DNA of 41,895 nt. Source: Streptomyces sp. B93 (GTDB taxonomy: Bacteria > Actinomycetota > Actinomycetes > Streptomycetales > Streptomycetaceae). Shown in pieces: positions 1 through 7,774 of this stretch. A program made the translations under genes and the position numbers. Position 1 is the first letter of the stretch. Each line of letters starts with the position of its first letter. The stretch is taken from positions 1 through 41,895 of the forward strand of contig NZ_JAGPXL010000055.1 of the NCBI RefSeq assembly GCF_018070565.1, given 5' to 3'. Below the pieces are notes generated by a model, which was given only the letters and a program-made list of their open reading frames with translations, searched no databases and was not told the origin of the DNA.

Positions 1-28
1 CCCGCCCCCTCCGCCCCGCCCCCTCCGC

Positions 29-700
29 TCACGCCAGCACCCGAGCCAGCGCGAACCCGTCGTACCCCTTGGCCCCCACCGTCTGGATCGCCGTACCGTC
101 CAGCCGCGGATGCGCGCCGATGAGTTCGATGGCGGCGCGGCTGCCGCGGACGTCGGGTTCGCCGCTGTCGCCGTCGGCGACGCGGCCGCCGCGGACGACG
201 TTGTCGATGACGATCAGGCTGCCCGCGCTGGTCAGCTTGAGGGCCCACTCCACGTAGTGCGCGTTGTTGGCCTTGTCGGCGTCGACGAACACCAGGTCGA
301 AGGGGGGCGGGTTCTCGTCGGCGAGCTGGGGCAGCGACTCCAGCGCGGGGCCGACGCGCACCTCCACGATCCTGTCGAGGCCCGCGCGGGCGATGTTGCG
401 GGTGGCGACCTCGGCGTGCCGGGCGCTGTACTCCAGCGAGATCAGCCGGCCGTCGGAGGGCAGGGCGCGGGCCAGCCAGATGGTGCTGTAGCCGCCGAGG
501 GTGCCGATCTCGAGGACGGTCCGGGCGCCCTGGACGCGGGCCAGCAGGTGCAGGAGCTTGCCCTGGGTGGGGGTGACGCTGACGGGCGGCAGTCCGGCGG
601 CCTCGCTGTCGCGCAGGGCCGCCTGGAGCGCCTCGTCGTCGGGGGAGAGGTGGCCGGTGAAGTACGCGTCGACGGCGTCCCAGGTCTGCGACTCGTTCAT
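29..700 (-). CDS. SAM-dependent O-methyltransferase (catechol OMT-like)
   Basis: A 223-residue class I methyltransferase of the Methyltransf_3 / caffeoyl-CoA and catechol O-methyltransferase type, cytosolic, with no signal peptide. The SAM-binding glycine motif LEIGTLGGYST lies near residues 63-73. The acidic loop ISLEY follows, and the FVDADK metal/substrate motif lies near residue 140, with a conserved VIDNVVRGG after it. Length is normal for the family. These enzymes methylate vicinal hydroxyls of phenolics with Mg2+; the substrate here cannot be told. It is transcribed alone and leftwards, away from the GT87/PAP2 gene. The AT-rich stretch just upstream carries an imperfect palindrome that could be an operator. 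The ATG start is followed at once by a typical N-terminus (NESQTWDAVDAYF). Confidence 0.9.
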   Translation of the reverse strand: MNESQTWDAVDAYFTGHLSPDDEALQAALRDSEAAGLPPVSVTPTQGKLLHLLARVQGARTVLEIGTLGGYSTIWLARALPSDGRLISLEYSARHAEVATRNIARAGLDRIVEVRVGPALESLPQLADENPPPFDLVFVDADKANNAHYVEWALKLTSAGSLIVIDNVVRGGRVADGDSGEPDVRGSRAAIELIGAHPRLDGTAIQTVGAKGYDGFALARVLA

Positions 701-720
701 ACGGTGTGTCTCCAGTATGC

Positions 721-741
721 CTAATTAGAAATGCTAACTAG
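721..741. promoter_or_regulatory. 21-bp imperfect palindrome upstream of the O-methyltransferase
   Basis: The site reads CTAATTAGAAATGCTAACTAG. Eight of ten base pairs are symmetric around position 731, including the core TTAG-n5-CTAA. It sits 20 bp upstream of the methyltransferase ATG, in a strikingly AT-rich patch of an otherwise GC-rich window. This size and symmetry are typical of MarR- or TetR-type operators. No matching regulator gene is adjacent, so the binding protein is unknown. Confidence 0.45.
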
Positions 742-974
742 TCCCTCTAACGAGTGTAGGGGCAGGTGATCCGGAACGCTTCGAGTGGAAGCAACCCGGT
801 CCCGGCCGCACTATCGTCTTCGGGACGAAGGAAGGTCGGACGTCAGGTGAAACGGGGATGGCCTGCGTCTCCCTCCGGGGGTGGTGCGAGCCTCATAGAG
901 TTCGGGGGTTCGTGAAGGGATCGATCCCGTGCGCCGCGCGTGCGGGACGGACGGGGTGGGAGGGCCGACGAGGC

Positions 975-3038
975 GTGGCGAACGTGGAACACAGCGGGAG
1001 ACCGCCGGAGCCGCTCGGAGCGACGGCTGTGGGCGCTGCCGGGGCACGGCTGCGGCTGGCCCGCGCGGGTCTGTGGCTGGTCGCCGCGGTCCTGGCCGTG
1101 CGGCAGATCGCCGTCGTCCTCAGCACGCCCCGTGGTGAGCGGCTGACCGATCTGGAGACCTGGGTCGGCCCCCATGGCGTCCTGCACGTCACCGGCTCGC
1201 TGTACGACTCCACCCGCTTCACCGGCACGCCCTTCGCGGGGCTCGTGCTCAAACCCCTCACCCGTTCGGCGGAACAGGCCCTCGGCTGGGGCTGGACCTT
1301 CGGCACGCTGCTGCTGGTCGCCGCGCTCGGCCTGGTCGCCGCCCGCGCGCTGCCGCAGCCGGTGAGCCGTCGCACCTCGCTGTTCGCGGCGCCCGTGGCG
1401 ATCTGTCTGCTGATGCTGTCGCTGCCCGTGCGCAACGCGTTCTGGCTCGGCCAGACCAGCATCATCCCGGTGCTGCTCGTCCTCCTGGGCTGCTTCGCCG
1501 TGCGCGGTCAGCGGGCCAGCGGCGCGCTGATCGGGGTGGCCGCCGCGCTCCAGCCGACCGTGCTGCTCTTCGCGGCCCTGCTGTGGTTCACCGGACGGCG
1601 CCGGGCGGCCGCCTCGCTCGGTGCGACCTTCGCCGCCTGTACGGCGCTGGCGTGGGCGGTGCTCCCGCAGGACTCGTACACCTACTGGGTCCACCACCTG
1701 GCGGGTGTCGGTCTCGGCGGCCGGGCCGACGCGCTCGCCAACCAGTCCCTGCACGGGGCGCTGCTGCGGCTCGGGCTGTCGGGGCCGCTGGAGATCGCGC
1801 TCTTCCTGGTCCTCGGGGCGGGCGTCGCGGCGCTCGCGCTGCGCCGGGCCGTCCGCTACGCCCATGACGGCCAGCTCCTCCTCGCGGTCGCCGTCACCGG
1901 CTGTGCCGCGATCCTCGTCGCGCCCACGGCGTGGCAGCACCAGCTGCTGTGGGTGCTGCTCGCGGTGGTCGGCCGGGTCGGCAGACGGGCCGCCGACCGG
2001 CTCGTCTGGCCGGTCGCGGTCGTCCTGGTGATGACGCTGCCGGCGAAGATGCTGCTGCCGAACATGGCGGCGCTGTACCCGCTGCGCGACAACATCGTGC
2101 TGCTCGCCGCGCTGCTGGCCGCCACCACCGTGCCCTTCCTGCTGCGCACCTCCCCGTACTACCGCGACCCGATCCCCACCGAGTACGCCCCGCCGGTCCC
2201 CACCCGCTGGCGGCACATTCCCCTGCTGCCCTTCCTGCACCGCGTCCTGGCCCGTCCGAACCTCCTCCTGGAAGCGCTGCTCATACGGGTCACGTACGCC
2301 GCCTACTCCCAGGTCCGCCTCGCGGCCACGGGCGGCACCATCTCCGGGGGCCGGGAGCGGGCCGAGGCGCACGGTGAGCAGATCCTCGGCTGGGAACGCG
2401 CGATCGGCCTCGACATCGAGCACGCGGTCAACCACGCCGTGGTGAAGGTGGACTGGCTGCGCTCCTTCTTCGACTTCTACTACACGTCGTTCCACTTCGT
2501 GGTCCCGCTGACGGTCCTCGGCGTCCTGTACTGGCGGCGCCCCGTCGACTACCGCTGGGCCCGCTCGACGCTCGGCCTGACCACCCTGCTGGCCCTGATC
2601 GGCTTCTGGCTCTACCCGCTCGCCCCGCCCCGCCTGATGCCGAACCTCGGCATCATCGACACCGTCCACGGCGTGCAGGACTTCAGCAAGCCCGACTACG
2701 GCACCCTGACCGCCCTCACCAACCAGTACGCGGCGATGCCGTCGCTCCACTTCGGCTGGTCCCTGTGGTGCGGGGTGATCATCGCGGTCGTCGCCCCGAA
2801 GCTGTGGATGAAGGCCCTCGGCTTCCTCCATCCCTTCTTCACCTGCGCCGCGATCGTCGCCACCGGCAACCACTGGGTCCTCGACGCGGTGGGCGGCGCC
2901 CTGGCGGTCGGCGCGGGCTTCGCCCTGGCCTACGCCCTCCAGGGCCCCCGCGCCCGCCCCGCCCCCCGGGGCGGCGACGGCAGGAACGACGGCCCGGCAT
3001 CGGCGTCGACGGAGGGCCGGTACGTGGCGGCGGAGTGA
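975..3038 (+). CDS. Fused GT87-type glycosyltransferase / PAP2-type phosphatase membrane protein
   Basis: About 687 residues from a GTG at 975, chosen because GGGAGGG lies 11 bp upstream and the protein then starts VANVEHSG. An upstream in-frame ATG at 858 would add 39 residues without membrane character. The N-terminal ~400 residues form many hydrophobic helices with a GT87 (polyprenyl-phosphate mannosyltransferase-like) layout, including an early Asp/Glu loop (TDLETW). The C-terminal ~280 residues carry PAP2/AUR1-like phosphatase signatures: AAMPSLHFGWS and TGNHWVLDAVGG, the two catalytic histidine motifs. The pairing suggests glycan transfer to a lipid acceptor and dephosphorylation or phosphodiester exchange in the membrane, perhaps inositol- or mannose-lipid synthesis. 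The substrate is inference. Fused proteins of this type are common in streptomycetes. Confidence 0.85.
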   Translation: MANVEHSGRPPEPLGATAVGAAGARLRLARAGLWLVAAVLAVRQIAVVLSTPRGERLTDLETWVGPHGVLHVTGSLYDSTRFTGTPFAGLVLKPLTRSAEQALGWGWTFGTLLLVAALGLVAARALPQPVSRRTSLFAAPVAICLLMLSLPVRNAFWLGQTSIIPVLLVLLGCFAVRGQRASGALIGVAAALQPTVLLFAALLWFTGRRRAAASLGATFAACTALAWAVLPQDSYTYWVHHLAGVGLGGRADALANQSLHGALLRLGLSGPLEIALFLVLGAGVAALALRRAVRYAHDGQLLLAVAVTGCAAILVAPTAWQHQLLWVLLAVVGRVGRRAADRLVWPVAVVLVMTLPAKMLLPNMAALYPLRDNIVLLAALLAATTVPFLLRTSPYYRDPIPTEYAPPVPTRWRHIPLLPFLHRVLARPNLLLEALLIRVTYAAYSQVRLAATGGTISGGRERAEAHGEQILGWERAIGLDIEHAVNHAVVKVDWLRSFFDFYYTSFHFVVPLTVLGVLYWRRPVDYRWARSTLGLTTLLALIGFWLYPLAPPRLMPNLGIIDTVHGVQDFSKPDYGTLTALTNQYAAMPSLHFGWSLWCGVIIAVVAPKLWMKALGFLHPFFTCAAIVATGNHWVLDAVGGALAVGAGFALAYALQGPRARPAPRGGDGRNDGPASASTEGRYVAAE

Positions 3039-3260
3039 GGGGTGTGGGCGGAGGCGGCTCGTCCGGTTCGCTCCAGGTCGAGGTAAACGTGACCGATCGG
3101 TGACCGATCATGGCCGAGCCTGGGGTAAGCCCTTTCGTGTACGGCGCACTTTCGACGTCCGACGGGCCACCACAGGCCCTGACCTTCCTTGTCGTAAGGA
3201 CGTCCCGCGACGCCCGCCCGCCGCGCGGGCCGGCTGCTGTGCTGGAGCCTGACCGCAGGC

Positions 3261-3431
3261 ATGCTCACCGCCGCAGCCGACCTCCTGCTGACGCCGACCC
3301 CGTCCTGGTGGTCGAAGACCTGGCTTCTGCCCTGGTACGCCGCCTGCCTCGCGGCCCTCGGCTGGGCCTTGGCGCGGGCCCGTGAGAAGCGTGCGGCGCC
3401 GGGCGTGGTGGAGTGGGACCGGGCCGCCTGA
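3261..3431 (+). CDS. Small single-span membrane protein, hypothetical
   Basis: A 56-residue reading frame from ATG 3261 to TGA 3431. It has strong coding bias (about nine in ten third positions are G or C), with a tryptophan-rich segment and one membrane helix (WLLPWYAACLAALGWALA) followed by a basic/acidic tail ending EWDRAA. The frame stays open upstream to a TAA at 3195, adding up to 21 residues (RRAGRLLCWSL), but there is no ATG or GTG start there. The true start may therefore be a rare codon behind the AAGGA at 3196-3200. The next gene is convergent and separated by a hairpin. Function is unknown. Confidence 0.5.
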   Translation: MLTAAADLLLTPTPSWWSKTWLLPWYAACLAALGWALARAREKRAAPGVVEWDRAA

Positions 3432-3432
3432 C

Positions 3433-3470
3433 CGGGAACCGCCGCGCACGCCAGTGGGCCGCGGCTCCCG
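3433..3470. terminator. Hairpin between convergent genes
   Basis: CGGGAACCGC (3433-3442) pairs with GCGGCTCCCG (3461-3470) with one mismatch. It lies exactly between the small membrane protein and the thiolase, which converge. There is no T-tract, as is usual in Streptomyces. Confidence 0.5.
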
Positions 3471-3482
3471 TGTCGGTGAAGG

Positions 3483-4652
<1,170 letters not shown>

Positions 4653-4699
4653 GGGGATGGTCCTCTCGTCAGAACCAGCGACTAGCGGTAACCGGCAGT

Positions 4700-4719
4700 A
4701 ACTAGTACGTGTTCTAGTT
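4700..4719. promoter_or_regulatory. KstR-type operator between thiolase and CYP125
   Basis: AACTAGTACGTGTTCTAGTT is a 20-bp palindrome with eight of ten pairs matching. Its core, 4703-4716, fits the KstR consensus TNNAACNNGTTNNA with one mismatch (T for A at 4706). It lies 48 bp upstream of the thiolase start and about 120 bp upstream of the CYP125 start, so it could control both divergent genes. A kstR-like gene is present at 16063-16767. Confidence 0.75.
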
Positions 4720-4802
4720 CTGCCCTGCAGTCTGCTGACGCCGTGTCCGTTACCGCAAGGGTCTTGCAGTCTGCGGTGTCCCTCACTACCTTCACGGCAA
4801 CT

Positions 4803-4819
4803 TCTGATGGACCGTCAGA
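4803..4819. promoter_or_regulatory. Second-class 17-bp palindrome before CYP125
   Basis: TCTGATGGACCGTCAGA is a near-perfect palindrome (seven of eight pairs). It ends 19 bp before the CYP125 ATG and immediately precedes the ribosome-binding site GGAGTGAG. Nearly the same sequence recurs at 14072, 21657, 28230 and 31492, which points to a shared DNA-binding protein rather than chance. Confidence 0.6.
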
Positions 4820-4838
4820 TGGCTGGAGTGAGCTGCCC

Positions 4839-6071
4839 ATGCCCTGCCCGGCGCTGCCCGACGGATTCGACTTCACCGACCCCGACCTGCTCCACCACCG
4901 TGTGCCGCTGCCGGAGTTCGCGGAGCTGCGCCGGGCGGAACCGGTCCACTGGGTCCCGCAGCGCGCGGGCCTGGCCGGGTTCCAGGACGAGGGCTACTGG
5001 GCCGTCACCCGGCACGCCGACGTCCGGCACGTGTCCACCCACCCGGAGATCTTCTCCTCCACCCTCAACACCGCGATCATCCGCTTCAACGAGCACATCG
5101 AGCGCGACGCCATCGACGCCCAGCGGCTGATCCTGCTCAACATGGACCCGCCCGAGCACACCCGGGTGCGGCAGATCGTGCAACGGGTGTTCACCCCGCG
5201 CTCCATCCGGGCGCTGGAGGACCGGCTGCGCACGCGGGCGCACGCCATCGTGGAACGGGCCCGTGCCCAGGCCCGCCCGTTCGACTTCGTCACCGAGGTC
5301 GCCTGCGAACTGCCGCTCCAGGCCATCGCCGAGCTGATCGGGATACCGCAGGACGACCGGGCGAAGATCTTCGAGTGGTCGAACCGGATGATCGCCTACG
5401 ACGATCCCGAGTACGCCATCACCGAGGAGGTCGGCCAGGAGTCCGCCACCGAACTGATCGCCTACGCCATGAACATGGCCGCCGACCGCAAGCGGTGCCC
5501 GGCGCGGGACATCGTGACCACGCTGGTGGCGGCGGAGGACGAGGGCAGCCTCGGCTCCGACGAGTTCGGGTTCTTCGTGCTGATGCTGGCCGTGGCGGGG
5601 AACGAGACCACCCGCAACGCCATCACCCACGGCATGCACGCCTTCCTCACCCACCCCGGACAGTGGGACCTCTACCGCAGGGAGCGCCCGGCGACCACGG
5701 CGGAGGAGATCGTGCGGTGGGCCACCCCCGTGGTCTCCTTCCAGCGCACCGCCACCCAGGACACCGAACTCGGCGGCAAGCGCATCGCCGAGGGCGACCG
5801 GGTCGGCCTCTTCTACGCCTCCGCCAACCACGACCCCGAGGTCTTCGACGACCCCGGCGCCTTCGACATCACCCGCGATCCCAACCCGCACCTCGGCTTC
5901 GGCGGCGGCGGACCGCACTACTGCCTCGGCAAGTCCCTGGCGGTGCTGGAGATCGACCTCATCTTCAACGCCCTCGCCGACGCGATGCCGGGCCTGGCCC
6001 TCGCCGGGGAGCCGCGGCGGCTGCGGTCGGCCTGGATCAACGGGGTGAAGGAGCTGCGGGTCAGTGCGTGA
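4839..6071 (+). CDS. cyp125: Cytochrome P450, CYP125-type steroid C26/C27-monooxygenase
   Basis: A 410-residue soluble P450. The ATG at 4839 is preferred: GGAGTGAG is 7 bp upstream and the protein then begins MPCPALPDGFDFTDPD, like CYP125s. A start at 4743 would run through the operator region. Landmarks are the oxygen-activation helix AGNETT (residues 253-258), the EIVRWATPV / ExxR region, and the heme loop GFGGGGPHYCLG with ligand Cys362. Segments such as LNMDPPEHTRLR-like, ELPLQAIAELIG, DDEFGFFV-like and MLAVAGNETTRN match M. tuberculosis CYP125, which oxidises the terminal methyl of cholesterol and cholestenone side chains. A ferredoxin at 15567 is a plausible electron donor. Divergent from the FadA5-like thiolase. 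Confidence 0.9.
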   Translation: MPCPALPDGFDFTDPDLLHHRVPLPEFAELRRAEPVHWVPQRAGLAGFQDEGYWAVTRHADVRHVSTHPEIFSSTLNTAIIRFNEHIERDAIDAQRLILLNMDPPEHTRVRQIVQRVFTPRSIRALEDRLRTRAHAIVERARAQARPFDFVTEVACELPLQAIAELIGIPQDDRAKIFEWSNRMIAYDDPEYAITEEVGQESATELIAYAMNMAADRKRCPARDIVTTLVAAEDEGSLGSDEFGFFVLMLAVAGNETTRNAITHGMHAFLTHPGQWDLYRRERPATTAEEIVRWATPVVSFQRTATQDTELGGKRIAEGDRVGLFYASANHDPEVFDDPGAFDITRDPNPHLGFGGGGPHYCLGKSLAVLEIDLIFNALADAMPGLALAGEPRRLRSAWINGVKELRVSA

Positions 6072-6089
6072 CGCGTACGGGCAAGGGTG

Positions 6090-6124
6090 AAGGCGGCGGC
6101 CCGGGGATCGGGGGCCGCCGCCTT
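6090..6124. terminator. Bidirectional terminator after CYP125
   Basis: A perfect 13-bp stem: AAGGCGGCGGCCC (6090-6102) with GGGCCGCCGCCTT (6112-6124) and a 9-nt loop. It sits between the convergent P450 and transglycosylase genes and can serve both. Confidence 0.85.
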
Positions 6125-6158
6125 CGTATCAAGGGGTCGCGCGGTGCGCGGGTGCCGG

Positions 6159-6575
6159 TCAGTACCAGCCGTTGGCCTGCCAGAAGTCCCAGGCGCCGGC
6201 CGGGCTGCCGTAGCGGTCGTTCATGTAGTTCAGACCCCACTTGATCTGGGTCTTGGCGTTGGTCTTCCAGTCGGACCCGGCCGAGGCCATCTTCGAGCCC
6301 GGCAGGGCCTGGACCAGACCGTAGGCGCCGGACGACGGGTTGGTGGCGTCGACGTCCCAGCCGCTCTCGTGCTGGACGATCTTGCTGAACGCGTTGTACT
6401 GCGCGGAGTCCGGGATCATCTGCTTCGCGATCGCCTTGGCGTCGGCGGCCGAGGAGGTGGTCGCAGCGTGGGCCGGAGCCGCGGTCAGCGCCATACCGGC
6501 GGTGGCGGCGGCGACGGCGAGACCGGTGACGGCCTTCTTCGGGCTGGCGATGCGACGGATGAAGGTGGCGGGCAC
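6159..6575 (-). CDS. Secreted transglycosylase (SLT-like) protein
   Basis: About 138 residues from a GTG at 6575. AAAAGG lies 7 bp upstream and the next residues form a signal peptide (VPATFIRRIASPKKAVTG, then a hydrophobic stretch ending APAHA-A). A longer frame to 6725 exists but places a long Pro/Arg-rich stretch before the signal. The mature part is one small lysozyme-like domain: FSKIVQHESGWDVDATNPSSGAYGLVQALPG, with the catalytic Glu in HESGW, ending at an aromatic C-terminus (WDFWQANGWY). Proteins of this type cleave peptidoglycan glycan strands outside the cell during growth or spore germination. It has no LysM domain, unlike Rpf proteins. Confidence 0.85.
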   Translation of the reverse strand: MPATFIRRIASPKKAVTGLAVAAATAGMALTAAPAHAATTSSAADAKAIAKQMIPDSAQYNAFSKIVQHESGWDVDATNPSSGAYGLVQALPGSKMASAGSDWKTNAKTQIKWGLNYMNDRYGSPAGAWDFWQANGWY

Positions 6576-6831
6576 AGTGAACCTTTTCTTCGGGGACGTG
6601 GGAGTCGCGGGGCGTGCCGTGACCACGCGGTGCGTGGCGGGGACATGCGTCGGCGCCGGGTCCGTGTGGGCACCTCGGCGCCGTGCGACGTCATCCAGAG
6701 AAGCAGGCCGGACCGGGGTCCGCAATGACCCCTTTTACTAGTTGTGGTCGCATTCAAGCGAATCGCCCCGTGTGTGACGTGGCTCTCAAACCCCAGGTCA
6801 GCGCGAGTAATGTCGGGAGCATGCCGCTCCG
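6576..6831. other. Intergenic region, transglycosylase leader
   Basis: This stretch holds the upstream region of the secreted transglycosylase (leftward). Related secreted wall hydrolases in streptomycetes are often preceded by a c-di-AMP (ydaO) riboswitch, but I could not find its conserved blocks here. There is an AT-richer patch at 6728-6760 that may contain the promoter. I see no gene. Confidence 0.4.
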
Positions 6832-6852
6832 GATCGGCTACTAGGGCCGATC
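6832..6852 (-). terminator. Hairpin downstream of the ECF operon
   Basis: GATCGGC (6832-6838) and GCCGATC (6846-6852) form a 7-bp stem with a 7-nt loop. It lies about 60 bp past the stop of the ECF S-component gene and before the transglycosylase promoter region. Probable end of the cobalamin-uptake operon. Confidence 0.45.
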
Positions 6853-6913
6853 GTTGGTGATCTGGGTCATGTGGGGTGGTTCACGCGGTGACTAACCGGC
6901 CGCGTACGAGTCC

Positions 6914-7774
6914 TCACCCAGCGGGTGCGTCGAATGTGACCGGGGTCTCGAAAGCGGCCCGCCGCGTCGCCCGGCGCAGCGCGCGCAGCACCGCCGGGCC
7001 GAGCGTGAGCGTCAGTACGACGGTGACGCAGGCGCGTCCCAGGTCCCAGCCCAGCGAGGTCGCCAGGCAGTAGGCGACGAAGCGGGCCAGGTTGGTGGCC
7101 ACCCCGGCCTCGGCGTCGAAGGCGATGCTGGAGGCGTTGGTGTCCATGAAGGTCCAGCCCGCCAGGTTCATCACCGTGCCGTAGGCGAACGCGGCCAGGA
7201 AGCCGTAGGCCGCGAGCAGCGCCAGCTCCGCCCGGCCGCGCAGCCGGTCGGGGCCCGGCAGCAGACCCGCGCCCATCGTGAACCAGCCCATCGACAGCAT
7301 CTGGAACGGCAGCCACGGCCCCACCCCGCCGGTGAGCAGCGCCGACGCGAACATCGTCACCGCGCCCAGCACGAAGCCGAAGCCGGGCCCCAGCACCCGG
7401 CCGCTCAGCACCATCAGGAAGAACATCGGCTCGATGCCCGCCGTCCCGGCGCCGATCGGCCGCAGCGCCGCCCCCGTCGCGGCCAGCACGCCGAGCATGG
7501 CGACCGCCTTGGGGCCGAGCCCCGACTCGGCGATGGTGGCCGCCACCACGGCGACCAGCAGCACCAGCAGGCCCGCGAAGAACCACGGCGCGTCCTTGGC
7601 GTGCGCCGCGACCTGGGACTCCGGCGGCACCAGGAACGGCCAGCCCACCGCCGCCACCCCGACCGCGCTGACCAGCACCAGCGCGGCCAGCGAACGCGGC
7701 CCCAGCCGCACGGCACGCGCCTGCCGCGCCGACGTGACCGGTGTGACCGGTGTGACCGGTGTCGCCCGTGTCAT
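6914..7774 (-). CDS. ECF transporter S component (substrate-binding membrane subunit)
   Basis: A 286-residue membrane protein with six or so hydrophobic segments. The ATG at 7774 overlaps the stop of the upstream ATPase gene (ATGA), which fixes the start. The N-terminus contains a short TPVTPVTPVT repeat encoded by tandem GTGACCGGT units. The rest has ECF S-component character: ESGLGPKAVAMLGVLAATGAALRPIG, EPMFFLMVLSGRVLGPGFGFVLGAVTM, PFQMLSMGWFTMGAGLLPG and an AYGTVMNLAGW region. S components bind a vitamin or cofactor in the membrane and dock with the T and A subunits for import. The operon starts behind a cobalamin riboswitch, so a corrinoid is the likely substrate, as in CbrT-type systems. 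This is the last gene of five. Confidence 0.82.
   Translation of the reverse strand: MTRATPVTPVTPVTSARQARAVRLGPRSLAALVLVSAVGVAAVGWPFLVPPESQVAAHAKDAPWFFAGLLVLLVAVVAATIAESGLGPKAVAMLGVLAATGAALRPIGAGTAGIEPMFFLMVLSGRVLGPGFGFVLGAVTMFASALLTGGVGPWLPFQMLSMGWFTMGAGLLPGPDRLRGRAELALLAAYGFLAAFAYGTVMNLAGWTFMDTNASSIAFDAEAGVATNLARFVAYCLATSLGWDLGRACVTVVLTLTLGPAVLRALRRATRRAAFETPVTFDAPAG

Noticed and set aside
843..2873. 676-residue open frame on the - strand opposite the GT87/PAP2 gene
   Set aside because: Composition is almost entirely Arg/Gly/Gln/Asp with no hydrophobic core. It is a GC-bias shadow of the real gene.
6576..6831. Possible c-di-AMP (ydaO) riboswitch before the transglycosylase
   Set aside because: The conserved ydaO blocks could not be found on the - strand. 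Family habit alone is not evidence.
6821..6844. Seven-codon mini-ORF (MPLRIGY) with a GGGAG before it
   Set aside because: No gene follows on the + strand for it to attenuate, and it coincides with the hairpin at the end of the ECF operon.
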